In this document: positions 23,624-35,299 of the stretch, piece by piece | Layout of the letters: every line of letters starts with the position of its first letter | How positions within the stretch are numbered: the first letter of the stretch is position 1 | Source: Fremontodendron californicum | Lineage: Eukaryota; Streptophyta; Magnoliopsida; Malvales; Malvaceae | NCBI GenBank assembly: GCA_030761205.1 | Contig: JAULJL010000002.1 | Coordinates: 42,124,814-42,188,813 of the forward strand | Length of the DNA: 64,000 bases | Direction: 5' to 3' | Program-made: the position numbers and the translations under genes | Notes under the pieces: model-generated | Database searches by the model: none | Told to the model about the DNA's origin: nothing | What the model saw: only the letters and a program-made list of their open reading frames with translations

Positions 23624-24289
23624 GAAAATGTAATGCAAGTTTTTTTGTTTGTTTTTTGTTTTTATCTAATACAAATCAATTAACAAAATTTAAAAAAATT
23701 TGTTCATAAATTTTAAATAATAAAATTTACCTTACGATTTTTTTTTTAATTATAAAAAAATTATTTTAATTTAATTTATAAAATTTAAAATTAAAAAACA
23801 AAACTTACAAAATTTTAAAATTTAAACAAAACTTACAAATATAATTTTTGATATACAAATTTAAGAAGAAATATTATTTTGTTTTTTTAATTTTTATAAG
23901 AAATAAAATTTTCCATATTTAAATTTAATAAGAAACTTAATTTAATTTATAATTTTTAAATTTAAAAAATAAAATTTACAAATTAAAAAAAATTAAAATT
24001 TGTTGATTAATTAAAAAAAAAATTACATGAAGGGAAATCGCCACCCCCATGGCGATTTCCCTTCATTCTTTTTACAAATTTGGTCAAAAATACCAAGGGA
24101 AATCGCCATGGTGGGTGGCGATTTCCCTTGGTATTTTTAGCCAAAATCAATATTTTGATGCTGGGAAATCGTCATGGGGGGTGGCGATTTCCCAGCTAAT
24201 TTTAAAACCAGCGTATTTTGGGAAATAATCTAAAAGCATAGGTAATTTGGGGTTTAATTTTTTTTTGGCTATATTCGTATAAAAAACCC
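23624..24289 (-). repeat. MULE terminal inverted repeat, right
   Basis: The reverse complement of 18606-19278. It carries the matching three hairpins at 24027-24066, 24086-24138 and 24160-24196. The last has CGTCA where its partner arm predicts CGCCA, leaving a wobble pair. Confidence 0.92.
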
Positions 24290-24299
24290 TATATTTTCA

Positions 24300-26190
24300 C
24301 ATATTATAATTGTATTTAAAATATATATTTATATAAATTGTGATATATTAATCATTTATATTATATAAATTTTGATATATTTATATATGCATGACGTGTT
24401 GATATTATTTTTTCGTGTTATATTTTATATCGTGTTTTAATTATTTTTTATATCGTATTCGTATCGGATTTAAAATTATTATATTTTTTTATTTTATTAA
24501 AAAATAATTGACAAACGATTGAATGAAGACGGACAAAAAATAAAATTGATCACTGTATTAATTGGTTAATTAATGATACACTTTTTAATGATTGAAAGAA
24601 ATAATTACCTTTTAAATTTTTTATTAATTTTATTCTTTTTTTTTTTTTAATCCTTCTTTAATTTTTCGTTAAAGTATGATTCAGTTTTTTTTATTTGGTT
24701 CTTCTCTTTTCTTCTTCATTTTTTTTAAGTTTATTATTTCTTTCGGTTTCAATCTAACTATTTAACTATAATATAAAATAGAGTGTTGACATGTGGCATT
24801 TTAGTTTTTTTTTTTTTTTTAGTAGGGAAGAAAGAAAAGAACAAGAAAACAAAGAGGAAAAAAAAATTGTGTGTTCATGTTCGTGTTATTTTTTCGTATG
24901 TTTAAAGTATTATATAAATTTGTACATGTTAATAATTCGTTTTATATATATTTTTATACGTTCATATATTTGAGTCATGTTTATTTTTTTGTGTTATGTT
25001 TTAATTATTTTTTTTATGTTTTGTTCGTAATATCTCAATTCATTTCATATTTTGCATAATGTGTCATTATGATTCAATTTTAGAAAAAAATTTGTATGTT
25101 TATGTTGTGTCTCAATTTATGATATGTTTTGTATAATTTATCATAATGATTTAATTTAAAAAAAAATTGTATGTTTTATGACATGTTCGTTTTTTTTCAA
25201 AGTTTTATAAATTTATATAAATTTTTACACATTAATAATTCGTCTTATATAGATTTTGTCAGATTTGTGTATTCGTATCGTGTTCACGTTATTTTTCGTG
25301 TTGTGTCATGTTTTAATTATTTTTCTATATTATATTTGTATCGTGTATCAATTTATCCCATATTATTTATTTATGTGTATAAAGTATTATAAATTTATAT
25401 AATTTTTACACAATAATTCATTTTATTTATATTTTTACATGTTTGTATATTCGTGTCGTGTTCATGTTATTTTTCGTGTTGTGTTTTAATTATTTTTTAT
25501 ATGTTGTGTTCGTGTTGTGTCTCAACTCGTTTCATATTTTACATAGTTTGTCATTTTGATTCAATTTAGAGAAAAATTTGGGTGTTCGTATCGTGTCTCA
25601 ATTCATGACGTATTTTGCATAATTCGTAATAGTGATTCAGTTTAGAAAAAAAAAATATATTCGTGTTCATGTTATTTTTTAGTGTTTTCAAAGTATTATA
25701 AAATTATATAAATTTTTACACGTTAATAATTCGTTTTATATAGATTTTGACACGTTCGTGTATTCGTGTAGTATTCATATTATTTTTCGTGTTGTGTTTT
25801 AATTATTTTTCTTATATTGTGTTTGTGTCGTGTCTCAACTCATTTCATGTTTTGCACAGTTTGTTATTGTGATTCAATTTAGAAAAAATTTGTATGTTCG
25901 TGTCGTGTCACAATTCATGACATATTTTGCATAATTTATCATAGTGATTCAATTTAGATAAAAAAATTGTGTATTCGTAACGTGTTATCTTTTGAGTTTT
26001 CAAAATATTATAAATTTATATAAATTTTTACCCGTTAATAATTTGTTTTATATAAATTTTGACACGTTCGTGTATTCGCGACGTATTCATGTTATTTTTC
26101 GTGTCGTATCGTGTTTTAATTATTTTTTCATGTTGTATTGTATCGTGTATCAATTTATCTCATATTTTATATAATTTGTCATAGTTATTC
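24300..26190. repeat. Degenerate AT-rich repeat block with CGTGTCGTGTT words
   Basis: About 1.9 kb of diverged repeated units. Landmarks such as TTAATAATTCGTTTTATATA recur near 24938, 25228, 25411, 25717 and 26036, giving irregular spacings of about 180-320 bp, each followed by TTCGTGT...GTTATTTTTCGTGTTGTGTTTTAATTA. Shorter relatives are at 9885-10075 and possibly 37420-37500. Open frames here are low-complexity artefacts. Confidence 0.7.
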
Positions 26191-26479
26191 GATTTTAACT
26201 TTAAATTCGTTTACTTAAGATATTATAAAACATAAAAAATTATTTAAATAAATGATAATTATTTAATATGATTCAACTTAAATTTGTTTATGATTTTTAA
26301 TTTAATTAAAAATTTATAAATATTAAAAAAAATCCCCAAACGAAGCGGGGGTAAGAATTCTAATTTTTATTAAATTTTAAAAAATACATTAATTATATTT
26401 TTATGTATATATCACCATTAGGCATTAATAAACATTAAAAAAAAAACTATTAATTTTATGATTAATTGTTGAAGCTATT

Positions 26480-27050
26480 ATAGGCGTAAATGAATTGAGT
26501 TTGAACGAATAAAATTTTGTTTGTGTTCGTTCAGTTATTTTGTAGTCTGTTCGTATTCGATTTGTGTTTGCTAAAAATTTTAAAATTATATTCAAACTGT
26601 TTTGTTTAAAATTAGGTATGCTCGAGCTCGTTCATTTGAGTTAAATGAACTTATTTGTGAACATTAAACGAATATATTAATGAATATATAATCGAACATG
26701 TTTGCGAATAATTAAAACCTATTTATTAACAATAAACAAACAAATAAACATTCTATTAATTTTAGATATAAAATAATAAAACATAAATATTATTAATTAT
26801 ATTATAAATAAAACATAAATAATAATAATATTATAATTCAACAATAAACGAGTTTTAAAAGATTCATAAAGTAGTTTATTTGTGAACATAAATGAACTGA
26901 ACATACTATATTCAAGTTCATTTTGTTTAATAAACGAATTTCAAAATCTTATTCATAATAATTTATTTAGCTTGATAAACAAACATATATAAACATAAAT
27001 CAAAATTTTTATGAACTGTTTATCGAACTCTCTCTCATTTGCGGTCTAAA
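26480..27050. repeat. AT-rich repeat with ATGAACGAACATAAACG-type words
   Basis: Repeated, inverted short words such as GTTCGTTCA, AAATGAACT, TAATAAACGAAT and GAACTGTTTATCGAAC. This class is common in plant intergenic DNA; no ends or target duplication were resolved. Confidence 0.4.
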
Positions 27051-27117
27051 AATATGGGGTGCACTAATTTGAATGTATAACTTTTTACTTACAATTCATC
27101 TTTATTCGTCTTATAAC

Positions 27118-27402
27118 TAGACCTGTTCATGGGTTGAGTATTCCATCCGGTTCGATTCGAATTTGGGTAAAAATATTTATAATTCAGGTCGATCCGATCT
27201 AGCTCAAATTACCATTCAATAATAAAAAAAATATTTTTTATTTAAATTTAATACAATATATATAAATATAAAAATAAAAATAAAAATAATTTTTAATATT
27301 TTAATAATATATATACAATAAAATGAATTTATAAACTGACCCGACCCGATCCGAAAAGATTTGGGCAAGGGAAATTTTCTTTCGGGGCCATGAGCACCTC
27401 TA
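27118..27402. mobile_element. hAT-like MITE, family C (TAGAGGTG ends)
   Basis: 285 bp. The left end TAGACCTGTTCATGG is an imperfect inverted repeat of the right end CCATGAGCACCTCTA. It is flanked by CTTATAAC (27110-27117) and CTTATAAG (27403-27410), an 8-bp duplication with one mismatch. The interior carries GACCCGACCCGATCCG-type words. It lies just upstream of the SR gene leader, so it may affect that promoter. Confidence 0.75.
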
Positions 27403-27439
27403 CTTATAAGAAACCCTCACCCATGGCTTAATTTCCCTC

Positions 27440-29190
27440 ATTTTTCACAATCTTACTCTGACGTTCTCTCACTCTCTCTCTCTTTCGGCATCGACAGAGA
27501 AAGAAGCCGTTACGCTTCCGATCGTTGCAGCCCATAGCCCTAAGTTTCTGGTATAATCTCCCCTTTATCTACTATCTAGGGTTTATTAGACTTCTTGATC
27601 TTTATTTTTCTATATTTTCAATTTATCTTTGCGCTTTTTGGGTTTGTATCTGTTTTTCTTTTTGTACATTCTGAGAAAGCTGGGAGAGAATGGAGTTGAA
27701 CCCTTGACATTGATTCTCCAATGGAGGGTAAAGCTAAAAAAACACTGGTTCAAGCATGCGCTTCTTTTAGGTTAATATAAGTAAGCCTCATTTCAGGAGA
27801 ATTTGTTTGTCATGTTGTTTTTGTTAGTAAACTGTTACCCATTTCTTTTGCTTCTTAGTTGCATCAAGATTTGGTTATGGGTCTCATTGTTGGGAGCTAG
27901 AATTTGCTAACATGAATTTCTTACTCACATAGCAGTTCTAGAAAATTTCCCATTGTTTTGAAAAATAATTTTCATATATATATTTTTTTTTGTGGAATGA
28001 TTTGATCGGGTATTTTTTTAAAAACTTATTTTATCAATTTATTAGAATATCAGAATTGAAATAGTTCAAATAAACAAAGAGTGCTTGAGAGTGTTTTAAA
28101 TAGTTTTTATGAAGCTGTCTATCTGCCAACTAGCATTACAAATTAAGAATTTCTTAACCAGGGAGAAGGTGTCAATGGGGTTTTCACGCTTGATTGTTCA
28201 TACTTTTTTTGGCCCATAAATCCTTGTCTTGTTTACTGGGTGGTTGATCATCTTATTTTACTAGCTTGGCTTATTGTTATTGCAAGATAACTGATGACAA
28301 TTGATGAGTGATGAGTGATCAAATAGATGTAATTTCTGAGCATTTACACACACCATGTACACGATACTCATTCCATTCCTGGAGAGTCCCAAGGTTCTAA
28401 GTGTTTTTTTTTCTTTTTCATTTTCCCTCTCCATGGATGGCAAAGAGCATTTTCTGCATTTATCCTTGGATTTTTGAAAGAGAAAGGTTAATAGTAGCTC
28501 TAATTGATGCCTTGCAATATGCACAATAACTTCTTTCTTCTTTGGGCAGATGGGCCTCCATAGTTTTTTTGAGAACTATAAATCAATCCCATTTGAAAAT
28601 ATAGTAAAGAGTAAGAGATTTTGGAACATATTAATTGCTTCCCTGATCCAAGTAATTGTCAATACTCAATACACAAATAACAAAACTTGGAGAATGCTAA
28701 ATATCTTATCATTCTCATCACATTTCATAACTGAAACACTTTCTGTATGATAGATGAAAGGAGCTTCAACAGGGAGCTTTGGAATATACATAAGGATGTA
28801 GAAATGGGGACAAAGGAGTCATATTGGATTAATGGGTATTTTGGTAAATGGAGGTTCTTGATCCCTCTGAGAAGATCACCATCCTCTGCAAAAGTCAAGG
28901 AAAGGATTAGGAGTTCAAACTTATTATCTATTTATTAATAGCTCTGGTGCATCTTGGAGCACATGAGCAATGGAGGCTGTGGAGCACCACTTCAAGAGTT
29001 GCTCTTGGTCTGCTTCACATAATTGGCTTTATTTTATTGCCTATTATCTTATTGATGTTGAGCAATGGAAAAGACATTCTGGTGAAAACTGTAAGTGCAA
29101 ATTGTGACTCTTCAAAAAGGATTAATTTTCTTTTTCACTTTTTGTGTGCAGTGACTTGTGCCCACCACATTGTGTCTCTTGCATCAACAA
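27440..29190 (+). other. SR gene 5' leader: first non-coding exon and long leader intron
   Basis: A CT-rich leader (CACTCTCTCTCTCTTTCGG, near 27469) ends at donor TTTCTG/GTATAATC (27551). An acceptor TTTGTGTGCAG ends at 29151, leaving a short leader and then the ATG at 29191. The 1.6-kb intron holds no convincing gene. Long first introns in the leader are usual for plant SR genes. The exact transcription start is not visible. Confidence 0.6.
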
Positions 29191-31697
29191 ATGGCTAGTC
29201 GTTCTTCCCGCACCATATATGTTGGTAACCTACCACTAGATGTCAAAGAGTGGGAGATTGAAGACCTTTTCTACAAGGTTTGTTTCATGCATTCTTTTCT
29301 TTATTTTGTACATTTCTAAAGCAAAGAGATCTTTTCTTTATCTTGATCACTTGAGTTAGACTTTTTTAGTTGGCCTTTGATTCTTTTAATCTTTTTTATG
29401 ATTCTTAAAACTTCCAAAACATGTTCCTAAGACATGTAAGAGTAATTTATATGAACGTGATTCACTACTTCTTTTGTCTTCTTAAAGAATAAAATTTTAT
29501 CCTGAGAAAGTAAAGCTGCATTTTTCTGTCTTATGTGCTTATAGATGGGCATTATGCATGATTTTCACATTTTGGAATACTTTCCCTTGGTCAAACGCCA
29601 TCAGCTATTCAATGTGCTTTAGCCTTTATATTGTTCTTGCCTCAAACTTTTCTTCTTGATTCCTCTTCTTCAATCCAACTTGTGCAATTGAATAACCTTA
29701 AATCTCTTTTCATATAACTGGTTATTATGCAGCTCTTGAAAGGTTTTTTTTCCCCATCTTCCAACTATTCCTAGAATATTGGTCTTTGTGTATTTTAATA
29801 TGAGTTTTGTGGAATACAGTATGGACGCATTTTGGATATAGAATTGAAGCTTCCTCCCCGCCCTCCTGGTTACTGTTTTGTGGAGGTATGTATCTTACAT
29901 CAAGACATACTTTTTGAGCAGTTTCTTCATGCCTTGTTTCACTGCCTATTCCTAAGCTAGTCTTATTTGCAGTTTGAGGACCCTTTGGACGCTGAGGATG
30001 CAATCAAGGGTCGAGATGGCTACAATTTTGATGGGTGTCGTATCAGGGTAAATGACTTTTAACTAGTGTATTATTATTATTTAGCCATTGTTCTCTAAGT
30101 GCTGTCTTATCTTACCCTTGAATTAGGTTGAACTTGCCCATGGTGGTAGAGGGCAATCTTCTCGACATGAATATGGTGGTGGTGGTGGCAGCGGAGGTGG
30201 TAGAGGACGATTTGGTGCTTCTCATCGGTCTGAGTTTCGAGGTGAAACTTATAAACACACTTTTGAAGTTCATGTTGCTGTTTCAGTCTTTATGATTCAC
30301 TATCATCTTGGTCTGGTTGTATTTTTTCTTGTACCATGTTAACATTTTCATTCACTATGATTTAGTTGTTGTTCGTGGACTGCCTTCTTCTGCTTCATGG
30401 CAAGATCTGAAGGTGAGGTTTTTCCAACTTCTTCTAAAATAAGGTTCCTCGCGTGTGGATCTGAAAAGTTACAATTTCATGAATTTATTTCAGGATCACA
30501 TGCGTAAGGCTGGAGATGTATGCTTTACAGAAGTTTATCGGGATGGTGATGGTATGAGATCTAATTAGGTTCACTTACTATTTTCATGTTACATCCATCA
30601 TACCTATCTGCTTTTGCATTTTATTTTATATTTTTCAGATTTCCACATTTGTTTAGCTATAGTTTTTCCTCTTGTAGGAGCCATGGGTGTTGTGGACTAC
30701 ACAAATTATGATGACATGAAATATGCGGTAAGTTAATTGGAATCTATTGGTTTGATTTGTTTGTTACTTTTGCTTTGATTATTTTACTTACCTTGCTCTT
30801 GATTTCCTTCTTGCACAGATCAGGAAACTTGATGATTCTGAATTTCGAAATCCTTTTGCAAGGGCTTATATCAGGGTAATCCTTTTTTTCTGGGTTTGCA
30901 AAGTTTTGTGGTTTTTGGGCTTTCTTAAACGTTTTCTGTTCATATTTAAAGGTTTTGACTGAAGAAGGAAATATGTAATGACTCTTTTTTGAAGTTGACT
31001 TTTGTATAAGTACTGTGCTCATGTTTTAATGGTTTCACTTGAAAAATATAATGGTTTTGTGGGTAGTGGGGTGGGGTTTCTGCTGCTGGTGGTATGTATG
31101 AATAAATAATTTTGTCTTTGATACAAAAGAAAGCCTTTTCTTTATTGAGGTTGAGGGCATTTTATTTGTCCTTTTTCATTTCTTTTTAATAATTCCATTT
31201 TATTGGAACTTGCAATTGTTATTTCAGGTGAAATGCTATGAGGGTAGTCCACGCGTGGGTCGAAGCCGAAGTAGAAGTCACAGTGGGAGTCCAAGAGGCA
31301 ATCGGAGGTACCTATAATTTTATTGGTCTTTTGCTTGTACCTTCTCCTGTGTTTTTTTTTCTCTTTTGCTCTCTCTCATACACACACATAGAGAGAGATA
31401 GACACCCAAACAAAAAACATCTACACAATCTCATTCTCTCGCATGTACATAGCCACAACCTTCATGCCTGTGGCTATCTTCTTTGTCATGGTTAGACTAA
31501 TTCTTTATCTTTATCCAGGTCCGTATCAAAATCAAGGTCACCTTCACCTGCCAGATTATCCAGGTATGTTTATATTTTGAAGTTTGATATATATATTCTT
31601 TTATTTTAAGTAGCTGTTTTCCTCTCCTTTGGTGCTCATTTTTCTTTTTTGTATCTTTTCCTTATCCATATGCAGATCAAGGTCAAGTTCCAACTGA
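29191..31697 (+). CDS. SF2/ASF-type SR splicing factor (SR30/SR34-like)
   Basis: Nuclear pre-mRNA splicing factor with two RNA-recognition motifs and an RS tail. Exons: 29191-29277, 29820-29885, 29973-30047, 30127-30241, 30366-30412, 30494-30551, 30678-30727, 30819-30875, 31228-31307, 31519-31563 and 31676-31697; 702 nt, 233 residues. RRM1 is at about residues 7-80, with RTIYVGNLPLDVKEWEIEDL (RNP2) and GYCFVEFEDP (RNP1). A Gly-rich hinge follows. The pseudo-RRM2 has the diagnostic SWQDLKDHMR. The RS tail is short (GRSRSRSHSGSPRGNRR, SVSKSRSPSPARLSRSRSS) and stops at TGA 31695-31697, only 6 nt before a strong donor CAG/GTAAGT. Other isoforms could extend it; Arabidopsis SR30 is known for alternative splicing. 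I cannot choose between SR30 and SR34 names. Confidence 0.93.
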
Positions 31698-31703
31698 TTG
31701 CAG

Positions 31704-32900
31704 GTAAGTTATTTCCTTCAGTAATTGCAGTGGACAAGTTTATAGTTTATATGTTGGTAGGCAAAAAGACCAATTGCTGAAAGCATGAGTTATGCATGCA
31801 GTAAGAAGAGATTTTCGGTTTTCGATGTTATAAACTTAATGAGTGACAAATTTTAGGCTCATTGTACATGCAAAACAAACTATAGACTATAGAGGGTTGG
31901 TTTTGGATTATTTCTGACTGTTTATGGTTGGTACCTACTTTTGCAAGCCACCACCAGTAAAGTTTCTTGAAATCAAAATAAAACCAACCAGTGTTGTCAA
32001 GGGCACAAGGCGCACTTTAGGTGTTAGAACCCTTATATTGCCTCAGGCGCAAGGCGCAAAAAAATCGCTCGTCTGAGTTAAGTAAGGCGCAATATGTATA
32101 TATGTGTGTTTTTATATGTGTCTGTCTGTATATATATATATATATAATAAGTTTAAGATATATAATTATAATAATAAACTCTAAAGAATGGTCTAGTTTA
32201 TCTACAAAACATGCAATTTTTTTTTTTTTTACCCAATATGCATGATTTCCTTATGGTTTCATGTCTGTTGTTGAATACTCAAATATTGAGAAGTAGAGAG
32301 TTTGATACTATCTCTTTTCTTACTAGTAAAGGTACATCTAATGAAAAAAGTTAAAATTAAAGAAATTAAAGAGAACTTTAATTAGACGGGCTTTTTTACG
32401 CCTATCGCCTTACAAAAAAGCGCGTCTAGGCGCATCAGGCGTGCACCTGATCAAATGAGCCTCGCTCGAAAGAGTATAAGGCGCTTTTGTTATCTAACGC
32501 TAAGGCGCAAGGCTTAGAAGTGTCTAGACGCACGCCTTGACAACACTGAAACCAACCCAAGATGAAAATTGGATACAAATTATTTGTTGGCTGGAAAATA
32601 CCGGCATACCGCGATAAATTCTTCTTTGAGCGGTTTTCTTATTCGTGTTTATTGGTGTTACAGGAATGTTTGCACAGTGGTTAGCATCTGATGAATTTCC
32701 TGCTGACTTTTAGCATTAGAAACTTGGGAGGTATTTATGAATGTTTTGGTGCATATGGTAGTGAGGATAGCTTCAGGATCTTTATCCTGTTTCCTGTAGT
32801 ACCGGATTATTTCATAATGTACTGCTTTCATTTCATTAGCTTGCTGCGTGCTTGTAATGTTGCATACATATTATATAATGGTATGGGACTAATTTTAACT
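31704..32900 (+). other. Probable 3' UTR intron and last exon of the SR gene
   Basis: A strong donor (CAG/GTAAGT, 31704) follows the stop codon. A matching acceptor GTTACAG ends at 32663, giving an intron of 960 bp, with the terminal exon beginning GAATGTTTGCACAG. A 560-bp hAT-like element lies inside this intron. This is inferred from splice signals only. Confidence 0.5.
31989..32548. mobile_element. hAT-like non-autonomous element, family D (CAGTGTTGTCAAGG ends)
   Basis: 560 bp with terminal inverted repeats CAGTGTTGTCAAGG (left) and the complement of CCTTGACAACACTG (right). It is flanked by a perfect 8-bp duplication AAACCAAC (31981-31988 and 32549-32556). Both ends contain GCGC-rich words (AAGGCGCAAGGCGC; AACGCTAAGGCGCAAGGC). 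No transposase frame is present. Confidence 0.9.
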
Positions 32901-33194
32901 CAATTTGGACTTTTTGATGAAGTTTATAAATCGAAGCTTTTTTTAAAAAAAAAAAATTAATTTGCAGTAACAAATAATTAAAGAAATTTTTTTTGTATGC
33001 TCATTTTATCTTGAATAATTCATAACATTATGAGATTGTTTGTCCCTCTTTGACTTTTATATAGTTTATAAAAAGAAGTTTTGATTTTAGTGTTTTTTTT
33101 ATTATATAAAGTTGATGTTGAACGGTTTTTAATCTTATAAAGTAAAAAGTTAATGAAAAATAATTTCTAGAGTATAAAAAAGGAAAAGTTGTAA

Positions 33195-33415
33195 AACTTT
33201 TGCAAGTGGTGGAATGGTAAATGAGGCTGTGAATCTCTTTAACAGCATTCCTCAATTCAATTGTGTTAATTTTACTGAATCATTTAATACTGTTTGGGGA
33301 ATAATGAAGAAAGAGTCAAATTATAAAGCTGAGAATTCTTGGAGGTTGGGAGTGATTCAATCTTGGATGAAATCTTTGAATTTGTTGATGGAAGGTCTTT
33401 GTCCTTTTGTCTGAA
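33195..33415 (+). pseudogene. Possible pentatricopeptide-repeat (PPR) gene fragment
   Basis: The frame MVNEAVNLFNSIPQFNCVNF, then TESFNTVWGIMKKESNYKAE and a following MKSLNLLMEGLC, resembles consecutive plant PPR motifs but covers only about 70 residues with no flanking repeats. It looks like an isolated broken fragment. The call rests on motif impression only. Confidence 0.35.
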
Positions 33416-33924
33416 GTTTTTATGGAACAATGAATACTTGACTTTTATTATTCTATCTTTTGTTCTCTTAAATTTACTATCGTTCAGTATGCACTCGTCA
33501 GGAATTTTTGTCAGTCTCTTTTCTCTCTGATCAACGAGTGCCCATTCATTTCAAAGGAACATAAGCAGAGGAAATAAGACAATTTTTTTTTTTCGGTAAT
33601 AAGACAAAGTTAGGGTATTAAAAATGGCATTATCGTCTCGAAAGTCATGAAATCACTGTGCTTTGCACGAGACTATTACGCTTGGCCTATCTTTGAACCG
33701 ACAGTTGCAACATGTGAATCTTTGTAAATCTTCTTCAGCCAGTCGATGCAAGGCATAGATTAGAGCGGCATCGAAGATGTAACTTACCTAATAGTTTGGT
33801 CTATTTTTCCATATGTCAAAACATCGTTGGTCATCAAGTTGATGATAATCTCAGGAGCTTGGCTTGCTTGTTTATCAGGTAATAATCTTTTAGGATAATA
33901 TCAAAAAGAGATATATTAACAGGT

Positions 33925-34100
33925 GCGGATATTTTTCAAGATTAGTTAATATGATATTTATAGTAATAATATTGTATTAATTATAAAAATTGATAATTTT
34001 ATACGATTTTATTAATGATTTTTAATGTATTGGATAAAGATATTACTACATATAATAACATAAAAGAGTGTTCTTAGGACATTTGTTAGTAAAATTCTAT
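33925..34100. mobile_element. AT-rich MITE, family B copy 2
   Basis: The left end near AGAGATATATTAACAGGTGC and the right end ACATTTGTTAGTAAAATTCT (complement AGAATTTTACTAACAAATGT) form imperfect inverted repeats like those at 7310-7490. The interior is TA-rich. Boundaries are approximate. Confidence 0.5.
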
Positions 34101-34395
34101 CAAAAAAAGTTTTGAGTTTCTTTCTTGAAAACTAACGATCCTTTTTTTTTCAATTTCAAAACCATACAATTGACACAGAATTTCACTTGTAACTTGTAAG
34201 CACACTATATATGATTTTTTTTTTTTGCTTTGTTTAACTGAAAATTATGAAGTAAAATGGCCAAATGGTAAAGCTTCATGATCACAATCGTCTGTACACA
34301 TCAATGCATCTTATTGCTAAGGAATTTAACCAATTGTGGTGATATCAAACAAAGATCATTATTTGCATCTAATTTGAAGTATTAGTATAATTCAT

Positions 34396-35261
34396 TCAAT
34401 TGAAAGCTGTACAAACACGCCTGATTTCTCCATTAGACCCTGTTTTGACACCAATCTGGCCCATCTTCACTATAGATTCAACAAAATCTGCTTCGAAAGA
34501 TGATCCAAATATTGGATTGAGCAATCCAAAATAGGAGTCAACGACAATCCTAGTCGTTTCATCGTCGTATAGCCTGGCATCAGATTCTAGCACTGCAAAA
34601 CCATTCCTAACGTTGTCCAGAATCTGTTTATCAAACGTTTGCTCACTTCCCCGATCAATTGGTAATCTTACATTTACGTCTCCATTCTGAGGGCAAATCG
34701 ATTGCAGCTGTGGTAAAAACTCGGGGTTTATTGCAGGATCTGAACCCCCACCGTCAGCAGGAGAGAAATTGTAAAGCCGTTTGGTCATGAAAAAACATGC
34801 TGTGGTTCCAATTGTATGTGCAGCTGCATTTTCATTGGAAAAACCAAAGCAGAAAAAAAAGAAAAAGAAAAAAGAAAGTAGACTTAGCATTAGATGCTCA
34901 CAAGTGGAGGACCATCACTCATAATTGTAGATTAATTCATAGGCACATTCAACAAAGTGGCAAACGTGACTCAAGCCTATCTAAGCTAGTAAGACTTTAT
35001 TGTTCACGAATCTGTCCTAGAAAAACTTGAAAGCAGAAGCTTATCTGCCTAGCTAGTCTGGCTCTTGGCAACTTTCTCTTGGATTAATAATAATCCATTT
35101 CAACATTATAGTTTATCGTCGATGGTAAATATCGATAACGAAAAAAATCGAAATAGCAAAATAACGATTGTAATTTCGTGTTAAGGTCGCTATCATAAAC
35201 CCTTTTTTAAGTCATGATATATCAGTTGAGTTCCTACCAACCATGATATCACCAAACATGC

Positions 35262-35299
<38 letters not shown>

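Larger units (their letters stand above)
18606..24289 (-). mobile_element. Mutator-like element (MULE) with long terminal inverted repeats
   Basis: A 5684-bp element bounded by near-identical terminal inverted repeats: left 18606-19278 and right 23624-24289, both starting GGGTTTTTTATACGAATATA from the outside. It is flanked by a 10-bp direct duplication. The interior holds one MURA-type transposase gene on the minus strand (19327-22061) and a 97-bp tandem array (22352-23585) between the transposase start and the right terminal repeat. Each terminal repeat contains three strong hairpins. High identity between the two ends suggests a fairly recent insertion. The transposase carries a frameshift, so this copy is probably not self-mobile unless the extra base is a sequence error. 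Confidence 0.93.

Noticed and set aside
24791..26174. Several 60-73 codon open frames
   Set aside because: All are AT-rich, Phe/Tyr/Ile-rich translations of the degenerate repeat block.
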